Shown: in pieces, positions 1-8,939 of the stretch
Position numbering within the stretch: position 1 is the stretch's first letter
How the letters are laid out: each line of letters opens with the position of its first letter
NCBI GenBank assembly: GCA_944412495.1
Contig: CALYBL010000032.1
Location: forward strand, 1-64,000
DNA length: 64,000 nucleotides
Source of the DNA: an uncultured Clostridia bacterium
GTDB lineage: Bacteria; Bacillota; Clostridia; Oscillospirales; Acutalibacteraceae
Direction of reading: 5' to 3'
Notes under the pieces: model-generated
The model's input: only the letters and a program-made list of their open reading frames with translations
What the model was told of the DNA's origin: nothing
Databases searched by the model: none
Translations under genes and position numbers: made by a program

Positions 1-13
1 AGGAGAAAACGTT

Positions 14-1282
14 ATGAATGTGTACCACTTTATAAACTCAAGAGATATTCGGGAGCATCTTGAAACCATAAAATATCCGTTCGGATCGTTGGAGGCGGCG
101 TGGCTCATCTACCAATGCCGCTTTGCGGCGCTTTCGGAAAAACACGCCGCGTGGCGGGAGCTCATTCAGACGACGCCGGACTGTGCAATCAAGGAACGCC
201 CCAACACCGAGGCGCACAACAGCCAGCACCGCTTTCTTGCCGAGTATATGGAGCGGGAGACAAAGCTGCTGCATGCGTTTTGTGGAAACGACGGCGGATT
301 TTATCGTTGGACGAAATGTCAGGAGGACGGCTCGCGATTCGAGCACCCGGGTATCTATTCCGATTATGAGAAATGCCGCGACCGGATCAGCCGGGAGATC
401 AGCGACGACAAGGACGGGGGGATTGCAAGCTATCTTGTTATCAAAACATATCCCGACGCAGAGGAGCCCTGCATTCAATTAGAGCTTTCCGCCACGAAGG
501 AGATCCTCTCCATTCGGGAGAGCCAAGCCGGGCTCGACCCTTTTGAGGGATTGTTTTTCGTTTTCCCCACGCCGTTTCAAAAGGGCGATATCGTCTGGGA
601 GCCGAACACGCAGGGATACTGCAAGGGGCCGTTTGTCCTAACCGGGGTTTCAGGCGAGGCACAAGCGTCCGGCCACCAGTGCGGAGGCGATAATTCGGAT
701 ATGACCGCATGGGGATATTTCCAGGATGAAAGCGGGAATATCTACCACGAGACCATGTGGAATTATATGAATTTGGAATATTACCGCAAGCCGCTCACCG
801 GTAAACGACGCGTGCTGTGTGCGCTCGGCAACTGCCTGAAGGGTGAAATCAGCGAAGGACTGTTCGCACGTGCCTATCACGCAATTTTGACCGAAGAATA
901 CGCCAAAAGCCTTATGCCGCGCGACATTACCAAAGAGGGCATGAGACTGGCCGCGCTCCGTGAACCTGAGCCGGTCCAGATCTGGTTGGACGATTTGCGA
1001 AAAGCGCCTCCCGGGTACAAATAGTGCACAAGCGTCAATGCGGCGATCAGCTATATCGAGCTGTGTGAAAAAGCCGGAAACCATATCGAATGCATCGACT
1101 GTGACCATGATCTCGGCGACTACGCTAAGGACGGAGGCGACGGGATCAAGCTGATCGACTGGCTTGCAGAGCGGAAAAGCTTTTACCGCGTTGAACTGCA
1201 CACGATGAATCCGGTCGGGCGGGAAAATATGCAGAGGGAAATCGATCGATACTGGCCGGCAAGGAGGAAAAAAGAAGGATGA
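14..1282 (+). pseudogene. Interrupted gene: unknown N-terminal region plus receiver-like (cPRR-type) C-terminal domain
   Basis: An open frame runs from ATG 14 (preceded by AGGAGAAA) to an amber TAG at 1022-1024. The same frame then stays open to TGA at 1280-1282, which overlaps the next ATG (1279) as ATGA. The frame across the stop reads IWLDDLRKAPPGYK-stop-CTSVNAAISYIE, then DCDHDLGDYAKDGGDGIKL and HTMNPVGRENMQ. That is the pattern of the small receiver-like domain called the cyclic-phosphate processing receiver domain. Relatives usually have an aromatic residue, often Trp, at the stop position, so one G-to-A change in TGG would explain it. The first ~315 residues are a region I do not recognise, with an IPF/GDIV-like motif (TPFQKGDIV) shared with the next gene. 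Most likely a recent pseudogene; a functional truncated protein or a base error cannot be excluded. Confidence 0.7.
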
Positions 1283-2396
1283 AGCAATTTCGCGACGATT
1301 CTCAAATCAATGGAGCGGATTATACCGACGAATGGCTGACTGAGCGGGAGAAATCCGATGTATTGCGGGCCTTTCTGCCCTCTGATGCTATGCGGCAGCA
1401 CCTTGCCGATGTGCCGCTTACAAAAAGGCAAATTTCCGAGCTCATTTGCGGCGCTCCCGTCCCGTTGACGGATAAGCTGCATTGGGCGGAGTATTTGGCT
1501 GCAAAGGAAAACCTGTTGCAAGATATTCCGTCAGAGAGCCTGTCTCTGCGAGAACCATCAGTCGCCGACTCGGCGGCGCAGCGGATGATCACGGCTTTAT
1601 TTTCGTATCAGGCAGAGCAGATAAGACTGGCTTTAAAGGAACTGGAAACATGCTTTGAAGCGATTTTTTTGCTGACCGAGGCTTGGTACGATACAGAGGT
1701 GGGAGACCGGAAAATTTCTGCGGGCACACCGTTTTTCAATGTGGACGATGCCTTGAGCTATATCCGATATGACATGGACAGCGGCGGTGAAGATTACAGT
1801 GATCTTTGCTGGTATGAACTCCAAAAATGGATCCTGTCAAAAGACCCCATGAGCGGAAAAATCTCCTATGTCCACAGCTACACCTATTATTTTCTTAAAG
1901 ACCGCGCGTGCTTTTTTGAAAAGCTGGAAGAAACACGGGAGCCATATCTGTTTCTGCCTGAATCCCGGCGGTATGCCGCGGACGGGCAGCATTTGAATCT
2001 GCCCATCCCGTTTTGCGCCGGTGATATTGTGAGCGTAGACTGCCGGCCGTTTCAGCCGGAGTGCCCTGCTGTAATCATAGAAGTCGGCAACAACACTGAT
2101 TGTTGTTGCGTACAGGTGCTTTGCCGCGGCGAAAATGGAATATGACTCTCGGCGCGCTCAAGCATGGGAATCTGTTTTCAAACGGAGACTGCTTTCTCTC
2201 ACCGCTGTACCGTTTGGAAGCATATCCGAAGTCTCTGCCGGAAAGTGATAGTCTGCTTCAAAACATACAGGATTTTATCGCCGGAGATGAGAGGCGCGGA
2301 CGCATTTTATGGGATAAGCTCTGGAAAGACAGATTGACAGATAAAAATATCTGTAAAATATTGAGAGGCGTCACGGAAAAGAGGTGCGTTGAATAA
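1279..2396 (+). pseudogene. Frameshifted hypothetical gene, paralogue-like to upstream gene
   Basis: The frame from ATG 1279 ends at 2145. A second frame, usable from about 2140, continues without a gap to TAA at 2394-2396. The join falls at ...VLCRGENG / MTLGALKHGNLFSNGDCFL, so a single indel near 2140 restores one protein of about 370 residues. The family is not recognised. The segment LPIPFCAGDIV resembles TPFQKGDIV of the preceding gene, which suggests a shared domain. Coupling is tight on both sides: a 4-nt ATGA overlap upstream, and the next ATG directly after the stop downstream. This implies one ancestral operon. Broken coding is seen directly; the cause (mutation or base error) is inference. 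Confidence 0.65.
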
Positions 2397-3583
2397 ATGA
2401 TAGGTGATTTGATTAATGATATAGTGGGTTCTGCCTTATGAATTCAATAATATAAAGGCCAAAGAGTTCCCTTTACTGGTGGCAAACAGCTATTTTACAG
2501 ATGATTCCGTGATGACGCTTGCAGTTGCTGAAATCATGCAAAAAGGTATATGACCGACAGCGGAAAAATTATCGCCACTTTTCGAAAATGGGGAAAAAAC
2601 TTTATCAATGCAGGTTATGGGGAACGCTTTATCCGCTGGTTGCTGTCGAAAAACCCACAGCCTTACGGCAGCTATGGAAATGGCGCCGCTATGCGGATAT
2701 CACCGGTATCATGGTATGCCGATTCGGCAGGAGAAGTAAAAGAATATGCAAGGGCAGTAACGCAGGTGACTCATAACCATCCGGAAGGACTGAAAGGTGC
2801 CGAAGTGACTGCCATGTGTGTATATTATGCTCGCATCGGCTGTACAAAAGAATTTATCAGAAAATACGCCGAGCGATACTATGATCTTGATTTCAATTAT
2901 GATAAGCTTCGCAAAAGTAATTTTCATGACGATGAAAGCTGCCAGAAAACTGTACCGCAGGCGATTTATTGCTTTCTTGTCTCCAACAGCTTTGAGGACT
3001 GCCTGCGAACAGCAGTTTCCATTGGAGGCGACTGTGATACGATCTGTGCTATTGCAGGGTCTATTGCAGAAGCATATTATTGTAACATTGATCGAGAACT
3101 TATGCTGAATGCTCTGTCACGATTATCGGCCAAAACAGAAAACTGTGACACACTGCAGATCCTTTTCAATTACGCAGCATGGAAAAAGTCTTTCATGGAA
3201 TCTGCCATCGAATTGAAGTGGGAATCCTTGAAAAATATTTCGCCTAAAGATGTAAGGGCATTAAAAATGGCAGAACCGGGCGCAATAAGAAAGTCCGGAG
3301 AAATATATATCATGGCCAGAAGAAATGAAAGTATACGGAAATATCATGGAAATATTGACGATTTGACAAAAGCGGTCAAAAATGTCGAACAGAAGTCGTG
3401 CGAAATAAAAAACTGCTTGATATTAAAGCTTCGGAATTTGTTGAATTTTATATGGGTACAGGCAACTTTCTGTATATTTCAAATGATTTGCAGCAGGCCT
3501 TTGAAAAAGCGGTGCAGGGGATGAGCCCATCACAGATTTATTTGCACTATAAAAGTATAATATGGAGACTTCTGCAAAGATAA
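2397..3583 (+). pseudogene. Decayed ADP-ribosylglycohydrolase gene with several frameshifts
   Basis: The pieces together give a DraG/ADP-ribosylglycohydrolase-type protein. From ATG 2397 the reading is MIGDLINDIVGSA and then a stop. Moving one base at about 2436 gives YEFNNIKAKEF and the metal site FTDDSVMT. Moving again at about 2548 returns to the first frame, with KWGKNFINAGYG, THNHPEGLKGA and the second metal motif SIGGDCDTICAIAG. A further shift near 3400 joins a C-terminal tail (FVEFYMGTGNFLYISN) ending at 3583. Enzymes of this family remove ADP-ribose from proteins or small molecules with two Mg ions, and both metal motifs survive. The pattern of small indels in a well-preserved sequence indicates recent loss. 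The neighbouring receiver-like domain fits a lost ADP-ribose or cyclic-phosphate metabolism module (inference). Confidence 0.75.
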
Positions 3584-3842
3584 AACAGATGCACCTATCT
3601 GATTTGTTTATCTTAGTTATTATACAGGGATAGTCATAAATTGTCTGAATAAACTGACCATACCTCAACACTTCGCTCAAATTTATTTCTTTGTTTACTG
3701 CCGTGCAAAATTTGCCTTGATTTTGCTTAGATTTTTTCATAGCATCAATACAACATCAAACGGCATTTGTCTTCCTTGCCACTTCTCCGCAAAAGGCGCA
3801 AACACGACTTTGTTTATGTGTGCTTGCGCCAACCAACATTCA

Positions 3843-3887
3843 CTCCAAAACCGCGTGCCGAGGGTTCAAGTCCTTCTGCCCCTGCCA
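3843..3887 (+). other. tRNA-Trp(CCA) 3' half, probable attachment-site scar
   Basis: The stretch begins in the anticodon loop (CTCCAAAA, anticodon CCA at 3845-3847). It continues with the 3' strand of the anticodon stem, the variable loop, a T arm with GGTTCAAGTCC (stem pairs intact) and the acceptor 3' strand TGCCCCT + G + CCA. This matches bacterial tRNA-Trp, which starts AGGGGCA. The upstream DNA cannot form the 5' half: there is no AGGGGCA, no D arm, and the 5' anticodon-stem strand does not pair. A tRNA cut between the anticodon loop and its 3' end is the classic footprint of integrase-mediated insertion. It borders the decayed genes at 14-3583. Confidence 0.7.
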
Positions 3888-4158
3888 CCAGGCTGAGCCT
3901 GGACGCATATTCGCGTTCAGACTCGGTTTTTATTTTACTCTATCGCCCGCGTTTCGGATTGATATCTATTTTGTCAACATTTCCACCAGGCTGAGCCTGG
4001 ACGCAGTTCGCGTTCCGGCTTAGTCTTTTATTTTACTCCAACACCCGCGAAGTTAGCCTTGTTTTTAATAGCCTCAATAAATCACACGGGTTCACACGCC
4101 TATACACTACAACGGTTCAATATCTTTTTTGTTGTCTCTTGCCACCAGACTGAGCACA
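3888..4158 (+). repeat. Hairpin repeat copies A, B and partial C downstream of the tRNA-Trp fragment
   Basis: Copy A (3888-3935) directly follows the tRNA CCA end. It reads AGGCTGAGCCTGGACGC, a short loop, then GCGTTCAGACTCGG and a T-run. Copy B (3988-4032) is preceded by CCACC and repeats the same hairpin. A truncated copy (4141-4158) has CCACCAGACTGAGC only. Between A and B is ATATCTATTTTGTCAACA, a block also found beside other copies at 41 and 42.4 kb. The hairpin plus T-run looks like an intrinsic terminator. No gene is visible in 3584-4250 apart from the tRNA scrap and these repeats. Confidence 0.7.
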
Positions 4159-4250
4159 TATATATTGATTTTCACTTTATTCCAATCAGCAGGCAATTGA
4201 TGTAATTATTGTACAGCTGGAAAACTCGTTTGCCTCAGGCAGCCTGTTTT

Positions 4251-5285
4251 TCAGTTGCTTTTTAAGGCGGAATCTATGTCGTCAATTCCGCAGTCTATGA
4301 GCATTCTGATAAAATCACTGCCGCCGATTAGCCGAATACCCTTTGATTTCCCCTCTTGAATGGCCGCTTCATCAAACTCAGCCGTTGTGACAGCCCACGG
4401 AATATATGTATAATCATCACTGCTGTCCTGTTTTTGGCTGGCGTACTCTGATATCTGATGAATTGCCCAGCTGCCTGTTTTGCCTTCATGCTTTTTAACT
4501 TGAATGTAGAAAATAATGCGCAGAGCTTCAAATTCTGCTATGACGTCCGCATCTGCTCCGTTTTCTTTGCCATGCTCATTTTTGGCCGGAATATAAACAT
4601 TGCTCGCACCCTTTTTCTTCATGTACCAGCAAACTACATGCTCAAGATTCTGCGGTGTAATATAATTTTGAATCACACTATAAATATTGGCGGTGACTGC
4701 GTCAGTCAATTTGTCATGAAAGCTGATGGGAGACTCTGCGCAAAGCGCTGCATCAACACTGCCGGCTATGTCGGTAATATCTGCGTTCGTCTGCCTAAGC
4801 TTCATCCTGGATATAAGACGGGCGTCCGCATAGCTTCTTTTAATACGCCTCTGAGTCAGAGGCTGCACCTTTATCAAAAATCCAATGTCATAGCAATACC
4901 CTGTACTCTTATTTTGTATTCCGCCCTCCATGACCTCTGCTTCTTCTTCCTTTTGGGTTGTTAGCCTTCGTCCGACGAGCCTGCCGACGTTACATATGGG
5001 CTCTTCAACCTCAACAACGGTAAATTCCTTATCAAACATTGGAACTACAACAATATCTCCCTTTTTAAATTGGGAAAAACGCCACAGATTCCAGCGCGAA
5101 CGGCCGGATTCATTGTTTTTGGCCATAAAGTTATTAAAGCTTTGAACGTCATTTCCGCTAACCTGCTTTAAAAAGCCGGATGTGCTGAATTTGCTCCAGC
5201 CTATTGCAAGATAGCCCTCTTCCAGAAGAGAATAGGAAATTTCCCATTCATGTGCAATTCTGTGCATCCAATAACGCCTGCTCAT
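4251..5285 (-). CDS. Mrr-like restriction endonuclease family protein (solitary)
   Basis: A protein of about 344 residues. The C-terminal part has a PD-(D/E)XK-type nuclease signature: ENGADADVIAEF, then IIFYIQVKKHEG and SWAIHQISEYA. This corresponds to the D...(E/Q)XK core of Mrr-type (type IV) restriction enzymes that cut modified DNA. The N-terminal ~150 residues (RYWMHRIAHEWEISYSLLEE, then a small beta-rich part with KKGDIVVVPMF) could be a DNA- or target-reading module but are not assigned. ATG 5285 is preferred over GTG 5294 because GTG lies inside the ribosome binding site GGGAGTG. No methylase or partner gene lies alongside. Its place next to a tRNA scar and decayed genes fits an accessory defence island. 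Other PD-(D/E)XK functions remain possible. Confidence 0.65.
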   Translation of the reverse strand: MSRRYWMHRIAHEWEISYSLLEEGYLAIGWSKFSTSGFLKQVSGNDVQSFNNFMAKNNESGRSRWNLWRFSQFKKGDIVVVPMFDKEFTVVEVEEPICNVGRLVGRRLTTQKEEEAEVMEGGIQNKSTGYCYDIGFLIKVQPLTQRRIKRSYADARLISRMKLRQTNADITDIAGSVDAALCAESPISFHDKLTDAVTANIYSVIQNYITPQNLEHVVCWYMKKKGASNVYIPAKNEHGKENGADADVIAEFEALRIIFYIQVKKHEGKTGSWAIHQISEYASQKQDSSDDYTYIPWAVTTAEFDEAAIQEGKSKGIRLIGGSDFIRMLIDCGIDDIDSALKSN

Positions 5286-5501
5286 TTTATTCACTCCCTA
5301 ATATTTTACATTTTATTATTATAATAGCAGTAAACACTTATTTCAGCTGTTTTTCCTGCTTTTAATTGAAATCTCTGCACCCAAAGGAAAAGGCCGCAAG
5401 GAGCATACACCTCCAATGCCTTTTAAAACCGCAGCTTCCGTTGGCTTCAAATCAAGCTTATCCATGCCGAAAATGCATAACAAAAGATAAAATATAGGTA
5501 T

Positions 5502-5530
5502 TAGACATTGGGCAAAGCCTCCTCTATAAT
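5502..5530 (+). promoter_or_regulatory. Sigma-A type promoter for the flavodoxin lipoprotein gene
   Basis: TAGACA (5502-5507), a 17-nt spacer and TATAAT (5525-5530), about 70 nt before the ATG at 5599. The rest of 5286-5598 holds no recognisable gene. Confidence 0.6.
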
Positions 5531-5598
5531 AAAGGCGGAGAAGTCATAGTCCGCACAGCGATTCCCCGATTTTTAATTTAGAGCAGGAGGCAATACAA

Positions 5599-6342
5599 AT
5601 GAAAAAAGCACTTTCTTTCCTTTTGTTAATAACTATAATTCTTTCTATTACAGCGTGCGGGACATCCGGCGAATCCGGAATAAATTCCTCGGCGCACTCA
5701 GGCAGCGGCAGTGCCGCAATTGGAGAAAGCACAGCAGAAAGCAGCAGCTCCGACGCAGGCACGAATGCATCGGAAACCATTGATGAAACCGGAGAAACGG
5801 AATCCGGCCATATTTTAGTGGCTTACTTTTCCTGGGCGGATAACGCAGTTTTGGCAGAGGATGTGGACGCCGTCGCTTCGCCCAGCGTAATCTCACCCGG
5901 AAATGTGCAGCAGCTGGCAGGCTGGATTCAGGAGGAAACCGGCGGGGATTTGTTTTCTATCAGAGTGACCGATCCGTATCCCAGTGACTGGGACGACTGC
6001 CTCGCACGGGCAAATCGTGAGCGCGGCGATAACGCCCGGCCGGAGCTTGCGGGTAATGTAGAAAATCTGGCGCAGTATGACACGGTGTTTTTGGGCTATC
6101 CCAACTGGTGGTACGGCGTGCCTATGCCGCTCCTTTCTTTCCTGGAGCAAAACGACCTTTCCGGCAAGCAGGTATACCTATTTTGCTCTCACGGCACTGG
6201 AGGGCTGGCCAGAAGTGTAGAAATTATTTCCGATGCTGCGCCGAACGCACTGATTTCAGACAATATTTTCGACTGTTATGAAGAGGACGCTGCCTCCTCG
6301 CAGGGCGACATACAAAATTGGGTGTCAGGACTCGGATACTGA
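5599..6342 (+). CDS. Exported flavodoxin-fold lipoprotein
   Basis: 247 residues, with GCAGGAGGC before the ATG. The start is a lipoprotein signal peptide: basic MKKA, a hydrophobic stretch and lipobox ITAC with Cys at residue 20. A Ser/Gly/Glu-rich linker follows to about residue 70. A flavodoxin-like domain then begins HILVAYFSWADNAVLAEDV and includes the FMN-side loops FLGYPNWWYGVP and FCSHGTGGLARS. Cytosolic flavodoxins carry electrons with FMN; here the predicted location is the outer face of the membrane. Next in line are a second lipoprotein (16 nt away) and a cytosolic flavodoxin, suggesting one redox-related operon. The canonical phosphate loop (T/S-x-T-G-x-T) is not clear, so FMN binding itself is inferred from the fold family. 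Confidence 0.75.
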   Translation: MKKALSFLLLITIILSITACGTSGESGINSSAHSGSGSAAIGESTAESSSSDAGTNASETIDETGETESGHILVAYFSWADNAVLAEDVDAVASPSVISPGNVQQLAGWIQEETGGDLFSIRVTDPYPSDWDDCLARANRERGDNARPELAGNVENLAQYDTVFLGYPNWWYGVPMPLLSFLEQNDLSGKQVYLFCSHGTGGLARSVEIISDAAPNALISDNIFDCYEEDAASSQGDIQNWVSGLGY

Positions 6343-6358
6343 CCGTGAGGTATTGAAA

Positions 6359-6913
6359 ATGAAAAAATTTTTTAATGTACTGCTTTTCGGCCTCATAGTA
6401 TTTTCGCTTTCCGCCTGCGAAACAGGCCATAGAGAACCGGCAGCATCTGGATTGGAGACTTCCTCCGAAACAGGGACGTCTTCTTTTGAGCGCCCGGAAG
6501 CAGCTGAAGCATCAGCAGAGCAAGCCCCTGCCGCGTCGGAAGAACAGGAAGATTTGCAGAATGCCGGGCGGCGTATTTCCGTTCAGTTTGGAGAAAATGC
6601 TGTTATTTACGAGCTCAATGACGGGACAGCAGCCACATCTCTTTATGAGCAGCTGCCTCTTACCATTGATGTCGAGAATTACAGCACCAATGAAAAAATT
6701 TTTTATCCGCCGGAGGAGCTGGATATCACTGACTCCCCATTGGCCCGGTCGGGGGCCGGCACACTGGCCTATTACGCTCCGTGGGGAGATGTGGTGATGT
6801 TCTACGGCGACTACAGAGAAAACTCTTCTTTGTATGAATTGGGTCAGGCTGTTTCCGGCGGAGAGCTTATCAGTGAAATGTCCGGGACAGTTACCGTCAC
6901 TGCTGTAGAGTAA
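6359..6913 (+). CDS. Lipoprotein with cyclophilin-like fold
   Basis: 184 residues from ATG 6359. A longer frame opens at 6278 but lies inside the previous gene, and GTGAGG precedes 6359. A signal peptide (MKKFFNVLLFGLIVFSLSAC) ends in a lipobox, then a Glu/Ser/Ala-rich linker runs to about residue 68. The rest (ISVQFGENAVIYELNDG, LPLTIDVENYS, EKIFYPPEELD, GTLAYYAPWGDVVMFYG) has the pattern of the bacterial cyclophilin-like family often encoded beside flavodoxins. Its biochemical activity is not known to me. It sits 16 nt after the exported flavodoxin and 31 nt before a cytosolic flavodoxin, so co-expression is likely. Confidence 0.7.
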   Translation: MKKFFNVLLFGLIVFSLSACETGHREPAASGLETSSETGTSSFERPEAAEASAEQAPAASEEQEDLQNAGRRISVQFGENAVIYELNDGTAATSLYEQLPLTIDVENYSTNEKIFYPPEELDITDSPLARSGAGTLAYYAPWGDVVMFYGDYRENSSLYELGQAVSGGELISEMSGTVTVTAVE

Positions 6914-6944
6914 CAAATTTGAATTTTAAAAGGAGAAAAATAAT

Positions 6945-7421
6945 ATGAATAAAACCTTAGTCGCATTCTTTTCCGCCAGTGGTGTCACAAAGCAGGCAGC
7001 AAAAAGCCTGGCGGATGCAATAGGCGCTGAGTTGTATGAGATAAAGCCGGCTATACCCTATACGCAGGCCGACCTCAACTGGATGGATAAAAATTCACGC
7101 AGCTCAGTAGAGATGAAGGACCCGTTATCCCGGCCGGAGCTGGCCGACACAAATGCAAATATTAAGGACTATGACCGGATTTTTCTGGGCTTTCCCATCT
7201 GGTGGTATACTGCGCCAAACATTATCCGCTCATTTCTGGAAAGCTATGATTTCAACGGTAAAATTATCATACTGTTCGCCACCTCCGGCGGCAGCGGACT
7301 GGGGAAAACCGCAGAAGAGCTTTCCTCATGCTGCCCGGGAGCGGTTGTAAAAGACGGGCGCCTTATGAACGAAAATCTCCAAAAGGATACTCTAAAGCAT
7401 TGGGCCGAGGCTTTTATGTGA
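6945..7421 (+). CDS. Flavodoxin
   Basis: 158 residues with no signal peptide, AAGGAGAAA before the ATG. The fold begins TLVAFFSASGVTKQAAKSL, an FMN phosphate-binding loop of the S-x-S-G-x-T type. It continues with FLGFPIWWYTAPNII and LFATSGGSGLGKTAEEL, all typical of short-chain flavodoxins. A cytosolic one-electron carrier with FMN is the expected role. The domain is homologous to that of the lipoprotein at 5599, so the cluster has an inside and an outside version. The electron donor and acceptor are unknown. Confidence 0.85.
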   Translation: MNKTLVAFFSASGVTKQAAKSLADAIGAELYEIKPAIPYTQADLNWMDKNSRSSVEMKDPLSRPELADTNANIKDYDRIFLGFPIWWYTAPNIIRSFLESYDFNGKIIILFATSGGSGLGKTAEELSSCCPGAVVKDGRLMNENLQKDTLKHWAEAFM

Positions 7422-7425
7422 TATA

Positions 7426-7592
7426 AGGAGGAGGTCGGCATGAAGCAAGGCAGATGACTGCTTAGAATTGTACCGGACGGCCGGACGCCGTAATGATGAG
7501 ATTTCCGGCGAAAAAGGCGGACTGCAAAGCGTCCGGTAATAGAAATGACGCCGAGCTTCATTGATTAATCGGAAAACGAGGAGAAACAGGCA
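7426..7592 (+). other. Short gap with an orphan ribosome binding site
   Basis: AAGGAGGAGG (7426-7435) stands a proper distance before ATG 7441, but the frame stops after five codons. No longer frame follows before the next gene at 7593. This looks like the leftover start of a deleted gene. Confidence 0.4.
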
Positions 7593-8129
7593 ATGAAAAT
7601 TATAATACTTAAAGGCAGCCCTAATAAAAACGGCTCCTCCAATCTGCTTGCGGATTGCTTCATGCAGGGAGCCGGCGAGGCCGGACACGCGCTTGAAGTT
7701 GTTGATGCGGCTCATGCAGATATCCGTCCCTGCACTGGCTGTATCCATTGCGGCTATGAGGGGCCCTGCGTTCAAAAGGATGATATGGAAAGCATTCGCC
7801 GGAAGATATTAAGCGCAGATATGATGGTATTTGTCACGCCGCTGTACTACTACGGTATGTCCGCACAGCTGAAAACACTAATCGACAGATTCTGTGCCTT
7901 CAACAGTTCCATCCAGCGAAAGCATATGAAATCTGCCCTGCTTGCGGCGGCCTGGAACGGCGATGATTGGACCTTTGAGGCACTGGAAGCCCACTATAAA
8001 ACGCTGGTGCGGTATCTGAGCTTGACGGACATGGGGATGGTGCTGGGATACGGCTGCGGAACGCCTTCCATGACACAGCATTCTGAATTTCCACGGCATG
8101 CGTATATTCTGGGGAATAAACTGCGTTAG
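7593..8129 (+). CDS. NAD(P)H-dependent FMN reductase / flavodoxin-like iron-sulfur flavoprotein
   Basis: 178 residues; GAGGAGAAA precedes the ATG. It starts MKIIILKGSPNKNGSSNLL, the phosphate-binding loop of the NADPH-dependent FMN reductase superfamily. It carries RPCTGCIHCGYEGPCVQKDDM, the cysteine cluster of iron-sulfur flavoproteins, and FVTPLYYYGMSAQLKTLIDR. Such proteins transfer electrons from NAD(P)H or ferredoxin to flavin or quinone-like substrates in the cytosol. The end GTPSMTQHSEFPRHAYILG matches the family end, so it is full length. It closes the flavodoxin cluster. Confidence 0.8.
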   Translation: MKIIILKGSPNKNGSSNLLADCFMQGAGEAGHALEVVDAAHADIRPCTGCIHCGYEGPCVQKDDMESIRRKILSADMMVFVTPLYYYGMSAQLKTLIDRFCAFNSSIQRKHMKSALLAAAWNGDDWTFEALEAHYKTLVRYLSLTDMGMVLGYGCGTPSMTQHSEFPRHAYILGNKLR

Positions 8130-8939
8130 GCAAAAGCATAACCAAAAATAAGTAAAGCGGCAAAATCTGGCCAAGAAGCTGATGGAAAGCGGCACGCTTT
8201 CCGATAGAAGCTCATGGCAACGTAGCAGCCGCCGCCACAGCTTCATTCGCGGAAAAGAAATATTGAATTATTTTTTTACATGGGCTTCGGCATAATTCTT
8301 TTCTCAGATAACACGCTCGCCGGTATATCACTGCACCTTAAGCATCGCAGGGAATCGGGAAAAGCACTCCTTCTAAGCCATTGCAGGATTGACAGGCTCA
8401 GCCCGGACAATTCACCGATAATCCGCAGATGCTTTTGACATGGACTATTAGCCTTGCACGTCTAATAGACCTTGATATCAGAATTGGCCCTGCGCCGCAC
8501 TTTATCTATGATGACTAAGCAGTCCCCGGACGCTGTTTGTCAGAATGTTATAAGGCAGTGCATTTATGTGATTCTAAAACATTATTTGTTTCCATATTTT
8601 TTGCAGCACATGAGGACTTTGCTGCATAAGCTAATATATAAATTTATTACAGTCCTTTTTAAGCTATCGCTGCCGTATTTGCGGCGGCGGTAGCTTTTTT
8701 ATGTAAAATAAAATCATTTAAAGCCAAGGCACGCGGGATCGTGCATCTCCCAAGGCGCCGGATAATGGATAAGCCGGAAATTCAGCCGGCAAAATTCATC
8801 ATATAAATATGAGGGCGAATTTAAAGCTTTTAAAACATCAATTTCATAAATCGCAAACAAATCGGAATCAATTCAAAAACATAACTGTCCTACAATAAAC
8901 ACATCAAGTGAAAAATCACAAATAAACGGAGGGTTAAAA
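8130..8939. other. Gene-poor stretch
   Basis: About 800 nt without a convincing frame. The only clear signal is the + strand terminator at 8661-8700, more than 500 nt beyond the reductase stop. Either a long 3' untranslated region or an undetected small RNA lies between. Confidence 0.5.
8661..8700 (+). terminator. Intrinsic terminator
   Basis: GCTATCGCTGCCG / GCGGCGGCGGTAGC stem with a TATTT loop, followed by TTTTTT. Confidence 0.75.

Noticed and set aside
3781..3887. Intron-split tRNA-Trp
   Set aside because: No 5' half occurs within several hundred bases upstream and no intron core is visible; a truncated scar fits better.
5343..5465. Minus-strand 40-codon frame
   Set aside because: No ribosome binding site and no recognisable family; perhaps a remnant, not supported.
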